The notes under the pieces were generated by a model. The model searched no databases and was not told the origin of the DNA. It saw only the letters and a program-made list of their open reading frames with translations. Positions 26,672 to 37,943 of a stretch of 64,000 nucleotides of DNA are shown piece after piece. Position 1 is the first letter of the stretch, and every line of letters begins with the position of its first letter. A program made the translations under genes and the position numbers. The DNA is from Pseudoduganella dura (GTDB lineage: Bacteria > Pseudomonadota > Gammaproteobacteria > Burkholderiales > Burkholderiaceae_D), in assembly GCF_009727155.1 (NCBI RefSeq), contig NZ_WNWM01000002.1, positions 4,960,001 to 5,024,000 of the forward strand, in the 5' to 3' direction.

Positions 26672-27079
26672 TCAACGTCCGCGTGTTTCAAGGTAGGCGT
26701 TGAAGCCGTTATCCAGGTAGGCCGACAATGGCAGTTCGTCGGACAGCACGGCTGCATCCAGTTCCGCCAGTTCGGCGATCGACTGCTGCTGTTCGTACTG
26801 GTACACGCCGACCATGCCGCCCATTACCAGCAGCAGCGGCAGCACGACGGAAAAGCGGCTGATCCAGCCGAACGGCGACGACAGGCGGCCGCTGCCGCCG
26901 GCGGTGGCGGTCACCGTTGTAGTGTGGGTCACGCGCACTTCAACGTGCGGCTTCTTGCGGGCAAGTGCCGCCTGGCGGGCGGCGGCAAGCCGATCGGTGG
27001 TCGAGGCCGGCAAATCGTCCAGCTTCTCGTTGAGCGCATGGCGCACGCGGTAAGCGAAATTGATTTCTTCGGTGTTCAT
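26672..27079 (-). CDS. DUF3619-family protein, probable membrane partner of the sigma factor
   Basis: This 135-residue protein begins MNTEEINFAYRVRHALNEKLDDLP and has a single membrane segment (ISRFSVVLPLLLVMGGMVGVYQY, about residues 75-97), giving a cytoplasmic N-terminal half and a periplasmic C-terminal tail. I recall this as DUF3619. The position immediately downstream of an ECF-type sigma factor with a four-base overlap, and the topology, are those of an anti-sigma factor, but no zinc-binding anti-sigma motif is present. Treat that role as inference. Confidence 0.75.
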   Translation of the reverse strand: MNTEEINFAYRVRHALNEKLDDLPASTTDRLAAARQAALARKKPHVEVRVTHTTTVTATAGGSGRLSSPFGWISRFSVVLPLLLVMGGMVGVYQYEQQQSIAELAELDAAVLSDELPLSAYLDNGFNAYLETRGR

Positions 27080-27645
27080 AATTTGATTCCCTTGGCTTTG
27101 AGTGCTTCGGCAAGAGTGTGAGTCGCTCTCGAGCAATGTGTTTTCACGCTCCCTTCGGAGCATCCCATCGCTTCAGCCGTCTCTGCCACATCCATATCCT
27201 GCCAGTAACGCATGAGGAATGCTTCCCGTTGACGTGTCGGGAGCTTTTGCACTTCATCATCAATGAGTTGTAGCACCTGCATGCGCTCGACGTGGTCGGC
27301 GCTGGACTCGGCGGCCTGGGTGCCGTGCTCGGCCTCGTAGGATTCAAGTATATCAAAATCCTCATGTTCCTCCTGGGAATTTCCCAGTCCGGAAAACAGG
27401 CTGACCCAGGTATTGCGCACCTTTTCCCGGCGGAAATAATCAAGGATGGTGGTCTGCAGGATGCGCTGGAACAGCAGCGGCAGTTCGGCGGCCGGCTTGT
27501 CGCCGTATTTTTCCGCCAGCTTGATCATCGCATCCTGGACGATGTCCAGTGCCGATTCATCCTTGCGCACCGCGTAGACCGCCTGCTTGAAGGCACGTCG
27601 TTCGACGTTTTCCAGAAAGTCTGAAAGTTCTTTATCTGTTGCCAT
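27076..27645 (-). CDS. ECF-type RNA polymerase sigma factor
   Basis: This 189-residue sigma-70 family protein has region 2 (FKQAVYAVRKDESALDIVQDAMIKLAEKY and ILDYFRREKVRNTW) and region 4 (EVQKLPTRQREAFLMRYWQDMDVAETAEAMGCSEGSVKTHCSRA). It is the first gene of a four-gene minus-strand cluster with DUF3619, DUF3106 and RDD genes, linked by overlaps of 4 to 17 bases or adjacent stops and starts. It probably directs its own expression or an envelope-stress regulon. There is no clear -35/-10 pair that would show autoregulation. Confidence 0.88.
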   Translation of the reverse strand: MATDKELSDFLENVERRAFKQAVYAVRKDESALDIVQDAMIKLAEKYGDKPAAELPLLFQRILQTTILDYFRREKVRNTWVSLFSGLGNSQEEHEDFDILESYEAEHGTQAAESSADHVERMQVLQLIDDEVQKLPTRQREAFLMRYWQDMDVAETAEAMGCSEGSVKTHCSRATHTLAEALKAKGIKL

Positions 27646-28137
27646 CAGGAGGGGATTACTGTGCCGTTGAGGTCTTCTGGACTGTGCATGCTAGCAAAAA
27701 TCCCGTATTCCCGCATTTTTTTGGCACTTTCCCCACGATATCGGCCCGTTATGCACCGGAAGAGGGCGCAAACTCGAAAAAATCATAATATTCCTTGACC
27801 GGCGATGGTGCAACGCAGTAACGTATGGGACGCTTCGCACACCACGAAGCTCCCAGGTCGCGCGCAGTTGCACACAACGCCGCCGTGCACGATCCGCTTT
27901 CATATGTCAGCAGTTTGCTCCAGCCCGTGCCAAAAGCGCGAGAGGTCGGCCGAACAGCTGCAGAAACTCCAGCGGAAAGAATTGCGTTACAGCGTCCGTC
28001 TCGCACCCCACTACGGTTGGGGGAACAGCCGGCGTCACCGCAACGAAAAGTACGCTCGAGGGAGCTGTGGCGATAGGCTAACTTCGACAGGCAAGAGCAT
28101 CCGTTCAATCTCCTATGGACCTTGAAAGGAATGTTTC
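27646..28137. other. Divergent intergenic region upstream of the sigma factor and ilvI
   Basis: About 490 bases contain no convincing gene. It should hold the sigma-factor promoter on the minus strand and the ilvI promoter on the plus strand. I looked for a branched-chain-rich leader peptide and an attenuator ahead of ilvI and found none. A T-rich run (27716-27722) and a possible TTGACC -35 (27795-27800) are the only elements worth noting. Confidence 0.45.
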
Positions 28138-29859
<1,722 letters not shown>

Positions 29860-29860
29860 T

Positions 29861-30352
29861 ATGCGACATATCATTTCTGTCTTGCTGGAAAACGAGGCGG
29901 GCGCGCTGTCCCGCGTCGTCGGCCTGTTCTCCGCACGCGGCTACAACATCGAAACGCTGACGGTGGCGCCGACCGAGGATTCCACGCTGTCGCGGATGAC
30001 GATCGTCACCAGCGGCTCGGATGACATCATCGAGCAGATCACCAAGCACCTGAACCGCCTGATCGAGGTGGTCAAGGTGGTCGACCTGACCGAAGGCCAG
30101 CACATCGAGCGAGAGCTCATGCTGATCAAGGTGAGGGCGGTGGGCAAGGAGCGCGAGGAAATGAAGCGCACCGCCGACATCTTCCGCGGCCGCATCATCG
30201 ACGTGACCGAGAAGACCTACACGATCGAGCTGACAGGCGCCAAGAGCAAGCTCGATGCCTTCATCGACGCGATCGACCGCACCTCGATCCTGGAAACCGT
30301 CCGCACGGGCGGCTCCGGCATCGGCCGCGGCGAACGCATCCTGAAGATCTGA
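29861..30352 (+). CDS. ilvH: Acetolactate synthase small (regulatory) subunit
   Basis: This 163-residue subunit has an N-terminal ACT domain (HIISVLLENEAGALSRVVGLFSARGYNIETL) and a second regulatory domain (RELMLIKVRAVGKER). It activates the catalytic subunit and makes it sensitive to valine. The C-terminal end SGIGRGERIL is typical. It starts one base after ilvI, ensuring coupled translation. Confidence 0.95.
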   Translation: MRHIISVLLENEAGALSRVVGLFSARGYNIETLTVAPTEDSTLSRMTIVTSGSDDIIEQITKHLNRLIEVVKVVDLTEGQHIERELMLIKVRAVGKEREEMKRTADIFRGRIIDVTEKTYTIELTGAKSKLDAFIDAIDRTSILETVRTGGSGIGRGERILKI

Positions 30353-30363
30353 ACACGCGATAA

Positions 30364-31461
<1,098 letters not shown>

Positions 31462-31480
31462 TCGATTTTCGCGTTACAGG

Positions 31481-31507
31481 AAAGCGGCCTTCGGGCCGCT
31501 TTTTTTT
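31481..31507 (+). terminator. Rho-independent terminator after ilvC
   Basis: AAAGCGGCC and GGCCGCTTT make a 9-base-pair stem around a TTCG tetraloop, followed by a run of T's ending at 31507, about 20 bases after the ilvC stop. It ends the ilvIHC transcript and stands just before the convergent LytTR gene. Confidence 0.92.
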
Positions 31508-31518
31508 CACCAGCAGGG

Positions 31519-32268
31519 TCAGGCCGCCGCCCGCTGCCGCTCCAGCGCCACGAGCAGCGCATCGATATAGGTGCGGCTGGCGCGCAGCGGCGTGCCATCG
31601 CGCAGGCGCAGGATGGCGTCGCGGTTGCCCAGCGTGCGCAGTTCGGCCACCTGGTCCAGCCGCACGATGGCCGAGCGGTGCACGCGCGCGAAGGCGGCCG
31701 GGTCCAGCGACTCCACCAGCCGGTGCAGAGATGTTCGCACCAGGTATTCGCGCCCGGCCGCGTGGAGCGTGGCATAGTCGCCGGCCGCATCGATCCATTC
31801 CACCTCGCCGGCATCGACGAACACCAGGCGGCTGCCATACCGTACCGTGAAGCGCGACAGGTAGCGGGCAGGTTCGGCCACGGGCGCCGGCGGCGCCTGG
31901 TGCCGGAACTTCCACGCCTGCCGCGCCCGCGCCACCGCCTCGGCAAAGCGCTCGTCCTCCACCGGCTTGAGCAGGTAGTCGACCACGTCCAGCGCGAATG
32001 CCTGCACGGCGAACTGCTCGTATGCCGTCAGCAGCACGGCCAGCGGGCGCTCGGCCACGGGCAGCGCGGCAAGCACGTCGAGGCCGCGCATGCCCGGCAT
32101 CTCCACATCGAGAAACACCAGGTCTGGCCGCGTTTCGCGAATGCCCGCCAGCGCGGCCGGGCCGTCGCCATGCTCCGCCACCACGTGCATGTCCGCGCAC
32201 TGGCGCAGCCGGGCCAGCACACCGGCACGCGCCAGCGGTTCATCGTCGATGACGAGCACCCGCATCAT
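31519..32268 (-). CDS. LytTR-family response regulator
   Basis: This 249-residue protein has a receiver domain (MRVLVIDDEP, phospho-acceptor D54 in FLDVEMPGM, and the conserved Lys in YLLKPVED) and a C-terminal LytTR DNA-binding domain (RYLSRFTVRYGSRLVFVDAGEVEWIDA and VHRSAIVRLDQVAEL). The ATG at 32268 overlaps the kinase stop (ATGA). It forms a two-component pair with the upstream kinase. The regulated genes are unknown. It converges with the ilvC terminator. Confidence 0.92.
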   Translation of the reverse strand: MMRVLVIDDEPLARAGVLARLRQCADMHVVAEHGDGPAALAGIRETRPDLVFLDVEMPGMRGLDVLAALPVAERPLAVLLTAYEQFAVQAFALDVVDYLLKPVEDERFAEAVARARQAWKFRHQAPPAPVAEPARYLSRFTVRYGSRLVFVDAGEVEWIDAAGDYATLHAAGREYLVRTSLHRLVESLDPAAFARVHRSAIVRLDQVAELRTLGNRDAILRLRDGTPLRASRTYIDALLVALERQRAAA

Positions 32269-33353
32269 GCCGCGCGCACCCAGATGGCGCCGGCCGCCTC
32301 GGCGCGCCGCAGCGGGATATCGACGGCGACCTCGAACCGGCTGCCGGCCACATGCCGGGCGGTGAAACGGTATGCGCCACCGTACAGTTTTTTCAGCCGC
32401 TCGGCCACGTTGCGGATGCCCACGCCGAGCGACTCGCCACGGGCGGCTTCGACGCGCGCGTCGTTGACCAGCCGGAGTTGCAGCGTGCCATCCGCGGCGG
32501 AGATCGCCAGCGCCAATGCGCCGCCGGCGGCATCGGGGGCGATGCCATGTCGTACGGCATTTTCCACCAGCGGCTGCAGCAGCAGGCACGGCACCTGCGC
32601 ATCGAGCAGGCCGGGGCCGATGTCGATGGCGATGCGCAGCCGCTCGCCCAGCCGGGCCTTCTCGATCTCCAGGTAGCTTTCGGTCAGCACCAGTTCGTCG
32701 GCCAGCGCATGTTCGTGGGTATGACCGGTAGCCAGCGTGGCGCGCAGCAGGTCCGCCAGTTGCGCGATCATCCGGTTGGCATCGCGCTCGCGGCCCGTGG
32801 CGACCAGCGCGGATACCGCGTTGAGGGTGTTGAACAGGAAGTGCGGCTGCAACTGGAAGCGCAGCGCGCGCAATTCGGCGTCGCGCGCCATCAGCAGTGC
32901 CTCTGCCGCGCGCGAGCGCTCGTGGCCCAGTGCTGCGTTGAAGGCCACCACCGCATGCGCGGCGCAGAACGCGATCAGCGGCAGCCAGCAACCATCCAGG
33001 CCGGCGAACAGGTTGTTCCAGTTGTAGCTGTCGCGCAGTGCAAGGCGGATGCTCAGCGTCTGGCCCAGCAGGTTGTTCGCCACCGACATCGCATACGTGG
33101 CCGCCAGCAGTGCCAGCACGGTACCCCACCAGGGCAGTCCGCGCCGCCACAGGTGGCGCTGCAGCCCGGCGGTAGGGGCGATCCACGCCAGGTAGGTACA
33201 CAGGTACAGCGTGCGGAAAATCAGCGGACGCTCATGGCCGAAGTCCGGCACCCCCATGATGGCGATGCAGGCCGTGATCGGGAGCGCCGCCAGCAGCGCG
33301 TGGTGGAAGGGCGGCTCGGCAAGGCGGGCAGTGTCGAAGGAACGCGGAGACAT
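32265..33353 (-). CDS. LytS/YehU-type membrane sensor histidine kinase
   Basis: This 362-residue kinase has four or so hydrophobic segments in the N-terminal 150 residues and the His_kinase motif QPHFLFNTLNAVSAL with the phospho-accepting His near residue 171. An N-box (LLQPLVENAVRHGI) and the glycine-rich region (LGVGIRNVAERL) of the ATPase domain follow. It overlaps the response regulator gene by four bases. The input signal cannot be inferred. No peptide or transporter gene lies next to it. Confidence 0.9.
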   Translation of the reverse strand: MSPRSFDTARLAEPPFHHALLAALPITACIAIMGVPDFGHERPLIFRTLYLCTYLAWIAPTAGLQRHLWRRGLPWWGTVLALLAATYAMSVANNLLGQTLSIRLALRDSYNWNNLFAGLDGCWLPLIAFCAAHAVVAFNAALGHERSRAAEALLMARDAELRALRFQLQPHFLFNTLNAVSALVATGRERDANRMIAQLADLLRATLATGHTHEHALADELVLTESYLEIEKARLGERLRIAIDIGPGLLDAQVPCLLLQPLVENAVRHGIAPDAAGGALALAISAADGTLQLRLVNDARVEAARGESLGVGIRNVAERLKKLYGGAYRFTARHVAGSRFEVAVDIPLRRAEAAGAIWVRAA

Positions 33354-33384
33354 GGCAGCGATTGTAGCCGCAGTTGCGGTAACG

Positions 33385-33867
33385 TCAGCCGATCGAATAC
33401 ACCATCGAACTGATCTTCCAGCCGCCTTCCGTTTTCACCAGGTGCCAGGACTCGGCCCCCTTGTTGTTCACCTTGCCGTCTTCGATGAACTCGAAATCGA
33501 AATATACGGTGCCGATGCTGCCGTTGCTGTGGATGCGCACGTTATGAAAGCGCTCCTCGACGGGCAGCTTGCTGGTGCCGACGAACTCGGTGAACTTCAG
33601 GTAGGTGGAGGGCCGCACGCGCGGCTGGCCGGGTTTCAGCCGGATCCCGTCGCTGGCCACGGCCAGCCAGCTGTTGTCCGCCGGGAGGAACATCGCTTCC
33701 AGCGCGGTGCGGTCCCTGGCGACGATCGCGGCCTGGAAAGCCTTGACCAAGGTGTCGATCTGCGCCACGGCCGCGGCATCGTCGCCGGCCGGTTCGGCCG
33801 GTTCGGCATACGCGGCGGGGCAGCAGAAGGCGCACAGCAGCAGGGCGGCGGCCAGCAGTTTTTTCAT
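33385..33867 (-). CDS. Secreted NTF2-like (SnoaL/DUF4440-type) protein
   Basis: This 160-residue protein has a signal peptide (MKKLLAAALLLCAFCCPAAYA, residues 1-21) and an NTF2-like domain with DTLVKAFQAAIVARDRTALEAMFLP and a C-terminal strand WHLVKTEGGWKISSMVYS. Such domains bind small molecules or act as enzymes, here in the periplasm. No catalytic residues can be assigned. GGAGC precedes the ATG at 33867. It is 31 bases from the kinase start and may be expressed with it. Confidence 0.7.
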   Translation of the reverse strand: MKKLLAAALLLCAFCCPAAYAEPAEPAGDDAAAVAQIDTLVKAFQAAIVARDRTALEAMFLPADNSWLAVASDGIRLKPGQPRVRPSTYLKFTEFVGTSKLPVEERFHNVRIHSNGSIGTVYFDFEFIEDGKVNNKGAESWHLVKTEGGWKISSMVYSIG

Positions 33868-34344
33868 TGCAATGCTCCGGTTGGGATGACCCTGCAAATG
33901 TACCGGGCCAACCGCGCGGGCGGCGGGCTTTTGCGGTGAAACGATGCCCCGTTGCGCCGAGCCGCCACTATTTTTGACGAACTGGATGGAATCGTAGCGT
34001 CACGGCTTGCTCTATAGAATCTGTATTGCTGTTTGCAATCTCGCGAATTGAAGCATCATGCGCAACAGAACCCGCCTGTTCCTGTCGATCCTGTTTCCCG
34101 CCATGGTATCCACAGGGCGCGCGCGATTCCAGAACACCGCTGGTCAAGCGGCTGCGCATCGGCATTTCGTACGCACCGGTTGCAGCTGAGCAGGCATGCT
34201 GCCGGTGGGCTGTACGTTTGCCTTGATATGCATCAAGAATTAGTTTACTGTTATTTTAGTTGTAAAAAAAGTAACTTTCCTTGTGAAAGTCAATGGCACT
34301 CCAGCGTTGCCGGCCATGGCCGCACGCGCCTACCGAGAACCGAT
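33868..34344. other. Intergenic region with AT-rich patch before PEP-CTERM genes
   Basis: About 475 bases without a supported gene. The stretch at 34220-34290 is markedly AT-rich (TTTACTGTTATTTTAGTTG and similar) against the GC-rich surroundings and is the best candidate for the promoter of the PEP-CTERM pair at 34345. No repeat or hairpin with a T-run was found. Confidence 0.45.
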
Positions 34345-35112
34345 ATGACACGAATCTGTAACAGAACCCCACTGGCGTGGGTCATGGCGGTGGCCTTGAT
34401 GGCTGCCAACGGCAGTGCAATGGCCGACGCTTATATCAGCCAGACTATCGACTCCGTAAAATTCGGGGTAGTCGACCTTACACCGGCGGACGGGCAGGCT
34501 GCCGGCTTCACGGTCGAGGGCCCATGGTCGAGCCGTCATACCTCCGAATATCTGATCGGCGGGGTGCGGTTCAGCAGCCAGGCAAGCGTTCCGGCAGGCA
34601 GCTATGTCGCGAATGGCAATGCTGGTACTACTTACTTCTACGATGAGGTGTACCCCGACTGGGGCTTTGTCAACGTGCTCAGCGGTTCGATCGCGCCAGG
34701 AAACTGGGTCAGTACCGGCTTCACGCAATCGAGACGTCTCATACTGGCACCGCACAGCCTGCTGAGTGTCAGCGGGAACTACGATTTCTCTGGACACGGC
34801 GATGGCATGGCAACGACAGGCTCCCTGGTCGTGGACCTGCTTGGTCGTTCGGTGCGGGCAGGAGGAAGCATTTACAACTACACCAGCGCAGAAGACGTTT
34901 TCCATTACAGCCTGGTCAACAACACCGACGAATCGATGGAAGTGTCGGTTCAACTGAAGGCAGCGGTAAGGTTCAGCGGCACGCCGGCAGTTCTGTCGGC
35001 TGTTCCCGAACCCGGTGCATATGCGATGCTGCTGGGTGGCTTTGCCCTGTTCGGCATGCTGGCTGCACGTCGCCGTCCTGTCCAACCCCGATCCACGTCC
35101 CGGAGTGCATGA
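34345..35112 (+). CDS. PEP-CTERM sorting-domain protein 1
   Basis: This 255-residue secreted protein has a signal peptide (about 1-27, ending SAMADA) and a C-terminal sorting signal: VPEPGAYAMLLGG, a hydrophobic helix (FALFGMLAA) and an RRR cluster, which is the PEP-CTERM recognition for EpsH/exosortase. The middle region is beta-rich. It contains the motif KFGVVDLTPADGQAAGF near residues 38-54, shared with the next gene. The ATG at 34345 is in a good frame. Exosortase and its exopolysaccharide genes are not in the window. The role is probably cell-surface or biofilm-related. Confidence 0.8.
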   Translation: MTRICNRTPLAWVMAVALMAANGSAMADAYISQTIDSVKFGVVDLTPADGQAAGFTVEGPWSSRHTSEYLIGGVRFSSQASVPAGSYVANGNAGTTYFYDEVYPDWGFVNVLSGSIAPGNWVSTGFTQSRRLILAPHSLLSVSGNYDFSGHGDGMATTGSLVVDLLGRSVRAGGSIYNYTSAEDVFHYSLVNNTDESMEVSVQLKAAVRFSGTPAVLSAVPEPGAYAMLLGGFALFGMLAARRRPVQPRSTSRSA

Positions 35113-35909
35113 TGAAAAGTACCGCCTTGCTGATCGCCGCACTCGTTGCGCCCTTCGCCATGCCGGCCGCAGGCGCCGCGCCCGCCGTAACAGCCACGAT
35201 CAGTTATTCACAGTTCAAGTTCAGCGTTGTCGACCTGACGCCCGACGATGGAGTCGCTGCGGGGTTTTCGCTAACGCGTTCCCATTCTGAAGTTGCCATG
35301 CAATTTATCGACTCCGCGGGCAAGTACGTCGGTTTGTCCAGGAACTATGCCGATATTGCGCACGAAGCCGTGTCGCTGACTCACGAGGGCAAGGAACTTA
35401 CGGTCACCGCCACCGGCGCGGGTTCGACAGCTTCAGCCATCATCCCATCGGCATACGCGCCGCGCGGCCAGGCAACCATGGCATCCACCAGCACCTGGGA
35501 ATTCACGTTGGCCCCGAACTCCCTGCTGGTATTGACGGGCGAAGCAACGCTGAACGTGGGTATATCGGAAGTCTTGTCAGGCCAATTACGGGCAAGCACG
35601 GAGTTCAGTGGCTTGGGAGTGCTGGGATCCGACACGGACACTCCCTCCAGCTCTACATTCTCGTACCTTCACACCACCCAGTTCGGGCAGCAGGGAGACT
35701 TGAATACAGGGTTCGGCCTGTCGCTGTCAAACTTTTCGGATAGCAGCCAGCAGGGAATTTTCAGGCTGAACACGCATAACTTCGCCCGCGTGTTTACGGC
35801 AGCCACGCCGCCTCCCGTTCCCGAACCCGCTACCTACATGATGCTGGTCTGCGGGCTGGTGGCGATGGCGGTGTCCGCTCGCAGGCGCAGGGCAAGCGCC
35901 GGCACTTGA
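35109..35909 (+). CDS. PEP-CTERM sorting-domain protein 2 (paralogue)
   Basis: This 266-residue secreted protein has a signal peptide (about 1-24) and a C-terminal PEP-CTERM motif: VPEPATYMMLVCG, hydrophobic helix and RRRR. It contains KFSVVDLTPDDGVAAGF, near-identical to the motif in the gene before it, so the two are likely paralogues from a tandem duplication. The genes overlap by four bases (ATGA); a second ATG at 35112 has better spacing to GGAG and may be the real start. A beta-sandwich-like core is expected. The role is unknown. Confidence 0.8.
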   Translation: MMKSTALLIAALVAPFAMPAAGAAPAVTATISYSQFKFSVVDLTPDDGVAAGFSLTRSHSEVAMQFIDSAGKYVGLSRNYADIAHEAVSLTHEGKELTVTATGAGSTASAIIPSAYAPRGQATMASTSTWEFTLAPNSLLVLTGEATLNVGISEVLSGQLRASTEFSGLGVLGSDTDTPSSSTFSYLHTTQFGQQGDLNTGFGLSLSNFSDSSQQGIFRLNTHNFARVFTAATPPPVPEPATYMMLVCGLVAMAVSARRRRASAGT

Positions 35910-35925
35910 GTCGACCGCGTCGCAA

Positions 35926-35949
35926 TGCCGGCCGGGAAACGGGCCGGCA
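35926..35949 (+). terminator. Candidate terminator hairpin after the PEP-CTERM pair
   Basis: TGCCGGCC and GGCCGGCA form an 8-base-pair stem around a loop, about 16 bases after the PEP-CTERM stop. No T-run follows, so factor-independent termination is doubtful, but a message-end stabilising role is possible. Confidence 0.35.
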
Positions 35950-36130
35950 CGAAGCAGACATATCGTCGAGCGCGCGGCGCATTGCGGCCCGAACTCGCGG
36001 CTTGACCCCGCATGCGCACGGCGCGCTTGGCCTTTCTTGCAGGCTGCCTGACACCAGCCGGCCGTGGTATTGACCACTGCGGCGGATTGACCTCGGGTGT
36101 CGGAGACCGGTTTTCGCCGACAAGGCTCCC

Positions 36131-37783
36131 TCAGCGCGCCGATCCCCGCAGCACCTCCGTCAACACCCGCCCCTCGGCCCCGGCCGGCGCGCGTACCTTC
36201 AGCACCGCGGCCAGCGTGGGCGCGATGTCCACCACCTCGGCATACTGCGTGTAATTGCCCGGCGCGATCCACCGCTTGCCCATCATCATCAGCGGCACGC
36301 TGGTGTCGTAGCGGTACGGCGTGCCGTGCGTGGCGCCGCCCGTGCCCGAGCCGAACGCCCAGTAGGGGCGCGTGACGACGACCAGGTCGCCCGATTCGTG
36401 GCGGTGCCAGCCGCGGCGCATCAGCAGGTCCTGCCGGGTGCCGGTGGCGCCGCTTTCCTCGAAGCGCGTGCGCGTGTAGACATCGGCGATGCCGGCCTGC
36501 GCCTGTAGCCACCTGCTGGCGGCCTGTTCCACGTCCGCGCGTTTCAGGCCGGCCTTGTCGATCGCGCCCCCGTCGAGGTAGATGTTCGGCAGCACCGCGT
36601 TGGTTATCGGCTTGGCGCCGTTGAACGTGGCGGCCAGGTGCTGCTCCAGGCCGGCCATCAGTTTCTTGCTGTCGACGCGGCCGGCATCGATGCGCTGCCG
36701 CTGCGAGAACTCCGCGCTGTTGGCGAAGCCGTGGTCGGCCGTCAGCACGATCATCCAGCCGTCCGCGCCGACGCGCTTGTCGAGATACGAGAAGAAGCCG
36801 GCCAGCATCCGGTCCAGCCGCTGCAGGTGGTCGTGCGACATCCTGCTTTCCGGGCCGTGGCGGTGGTTTACGTAGTCGTGGCCCGAAAGGCTCACGCCCA
36901 GCAGGTCGGGCACGCCGGCCGGGTTGGCGCCCAGCGCTTCGCCCTCGATCGCCGCGCGGGCGAAGTCCAGCGTCAGCTCGTCGACGGGCGGGCCTTCCTT
37001 CAGCCGCTTGTAGTAGTCGGCATCGGGCTTGCCGCCCTCGCTGTAGTACGAGAAGTTGAACAGCGGGCCTTCCGCATCGTTGGCGTAGGCGCTGTCGGCC
37101 AGCAGCGGCGTCCATTTCTGGCCGTAGTAGCGGTCCTGCGGCTTGCCGGCCTGGTAGCGTTGCACCCATTGCGGGTGCTGCTGCATGTACCAGGTGCTGC
37201 TGGCGAAGTTGCCGCTGCTTTCCATGTACATGTAGGCGGTGCCGCCCTTGCCGGCCAGGAGGATCGCGCCGCGGTCCTTGCCGGAAACGGCGATGACCCT
37301 GGCGCGGTTGCCGGTGGCGTAGCGCAACTGGTCGCCCAGCGTGTCCACGCGCAGCCGGGCAGGGGACGTGCCGTCGCTCGGGTCGGTTTCCTCGCCGATG
37401 TACTTGTGGTCGCGGTCCTCGGTGCAGTAGACCTGCTGGCCGGTGGCGCGGTCGACCCAGTTGTTGGCCACGATGCCGTGCTGGTTCGGGTAGGCGCCGG
37501 TGAGGATGGCCGCGTGGCCGACGGCGGTCACGGTGGTGCCGTGCGCCTGGTGCGCATCGGTAAACCAGGCGCCGCCTTCGAGCAGCCGGCGGAAGCCGCC
37601 CTGGCCGAACTGGTCGCGGTAGCGCACCACCTGCTCCTGCGGCAGGCCGTCCACGGCCATTACCACGACGAGTTTCGGGGCGGATGAGGAGGCGGATGCG
37701 GGGGCAGGTGCGGGGGCTGCCGGAGCGGCAGCGGCATGCAGCGGAATCGACAGGGCCAGGGGCAGGAGGAGCGAGGTTTTCAT
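36131..37783 (-). CDS. Secreted alkaline phosphatase-family protein (PafA/PhoK-like)
   Basis: This 550-residue protein has a signal peptide (MKTSLLLPLALSIPLHAAA) and the type I phosphodiesterase/nucleotide pyrophosphatase fold: metal-binding Asp (VVVMAVDGLPQE), a nucleophile region HGTTVTAVGHAAILTG (Thr near 83-84), LTADHGFAN, and further His/Asp ligands. PafA and PhoK use a Thr nucleophile and two zinc ions to hydrolyse phosphomonoesters. Its size is right for that group. It is transcribed alone on the minus strand, with the SIMPL gene divergent. Phosphate scavenging in the periplasm is the likely role. Confidence 0.85.
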   Translation of the reverse strand: MKTSLLLPLALSIPLHAAAAPAAPAPAPASASSSAPKLVVVMAVDGLPQEQVVRYRDQFGQGGFRRLLEGGAWFTDAHQAHGTTVTAVGHAAILTGAYPNQHGIVANNWVDRATGQQVYCTEDRDHKYIGEETDPSDGTSPARLRVDTLGDQLRYATGNRARVIAVSGKDRGAILLAGKGGTAYMYMESSGNFASSTWYMQQHPQWVQRYQAGKPQDRYYGQKWTPLLADSAYANDAEGPLFNFSYYSEGGKPDADYYKRLKEGPPVDELTLDFARAAIEGEALGANPAGVPDLLGVSLSGHDYVNHRHGPESRMSHDHLQRLDRMLAGFFSYLDKRVGADGWMIVLTADHGFANSAEFSQRQRIDAGRVDSKKLMAGLEQHLAATFNGAKPITNAVLPNIYLDGGAIDKAGLKRADVEQAASRWLQAQAGIADVYTRTRFEESGATGTRQDLLMRRGWHRHESGDLVVVTRPYWAFGSGTGGATHGTPYRYDTSVPLMMMGKRWIAPGNYTQYAEVVDIAPTLAAVLKVRAPAGAEGRVLTEVLRGSAR

Positions 37784-37943
37784 GTTTTGAAAGTAAATCG
37801 GTCAGCATTCCATGATGACAGATTAACGTGTCTTCCGGATGACCTGGCTGTTACAAACGTTCACCAACTCTTCCAGGATGCCCCGACCGGATCGGTTAAA
37901 GTGCGCTCACCATTTCACCCGTCATCACAACAAGGAGAAACAC

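Noticed and set aside
27646..27720. Sigma-54-type TGGCAC element on the plus strand
   Set aside because: TGGCAC at about 27722 lacks the TTGC partner at the required spacing.
27825..28137. Possible leader peptide or attenuator ahead of ilvI
   Set aside because: No short frame rich in Leu, Val or Ile and no competing hairpins with a T-run were found.
35926..35949. Strong terminator after the PEP-CTERM pair
   Set aside because: Stem is good but no T-run follows, so I kept it only as a low-confidence candidate.
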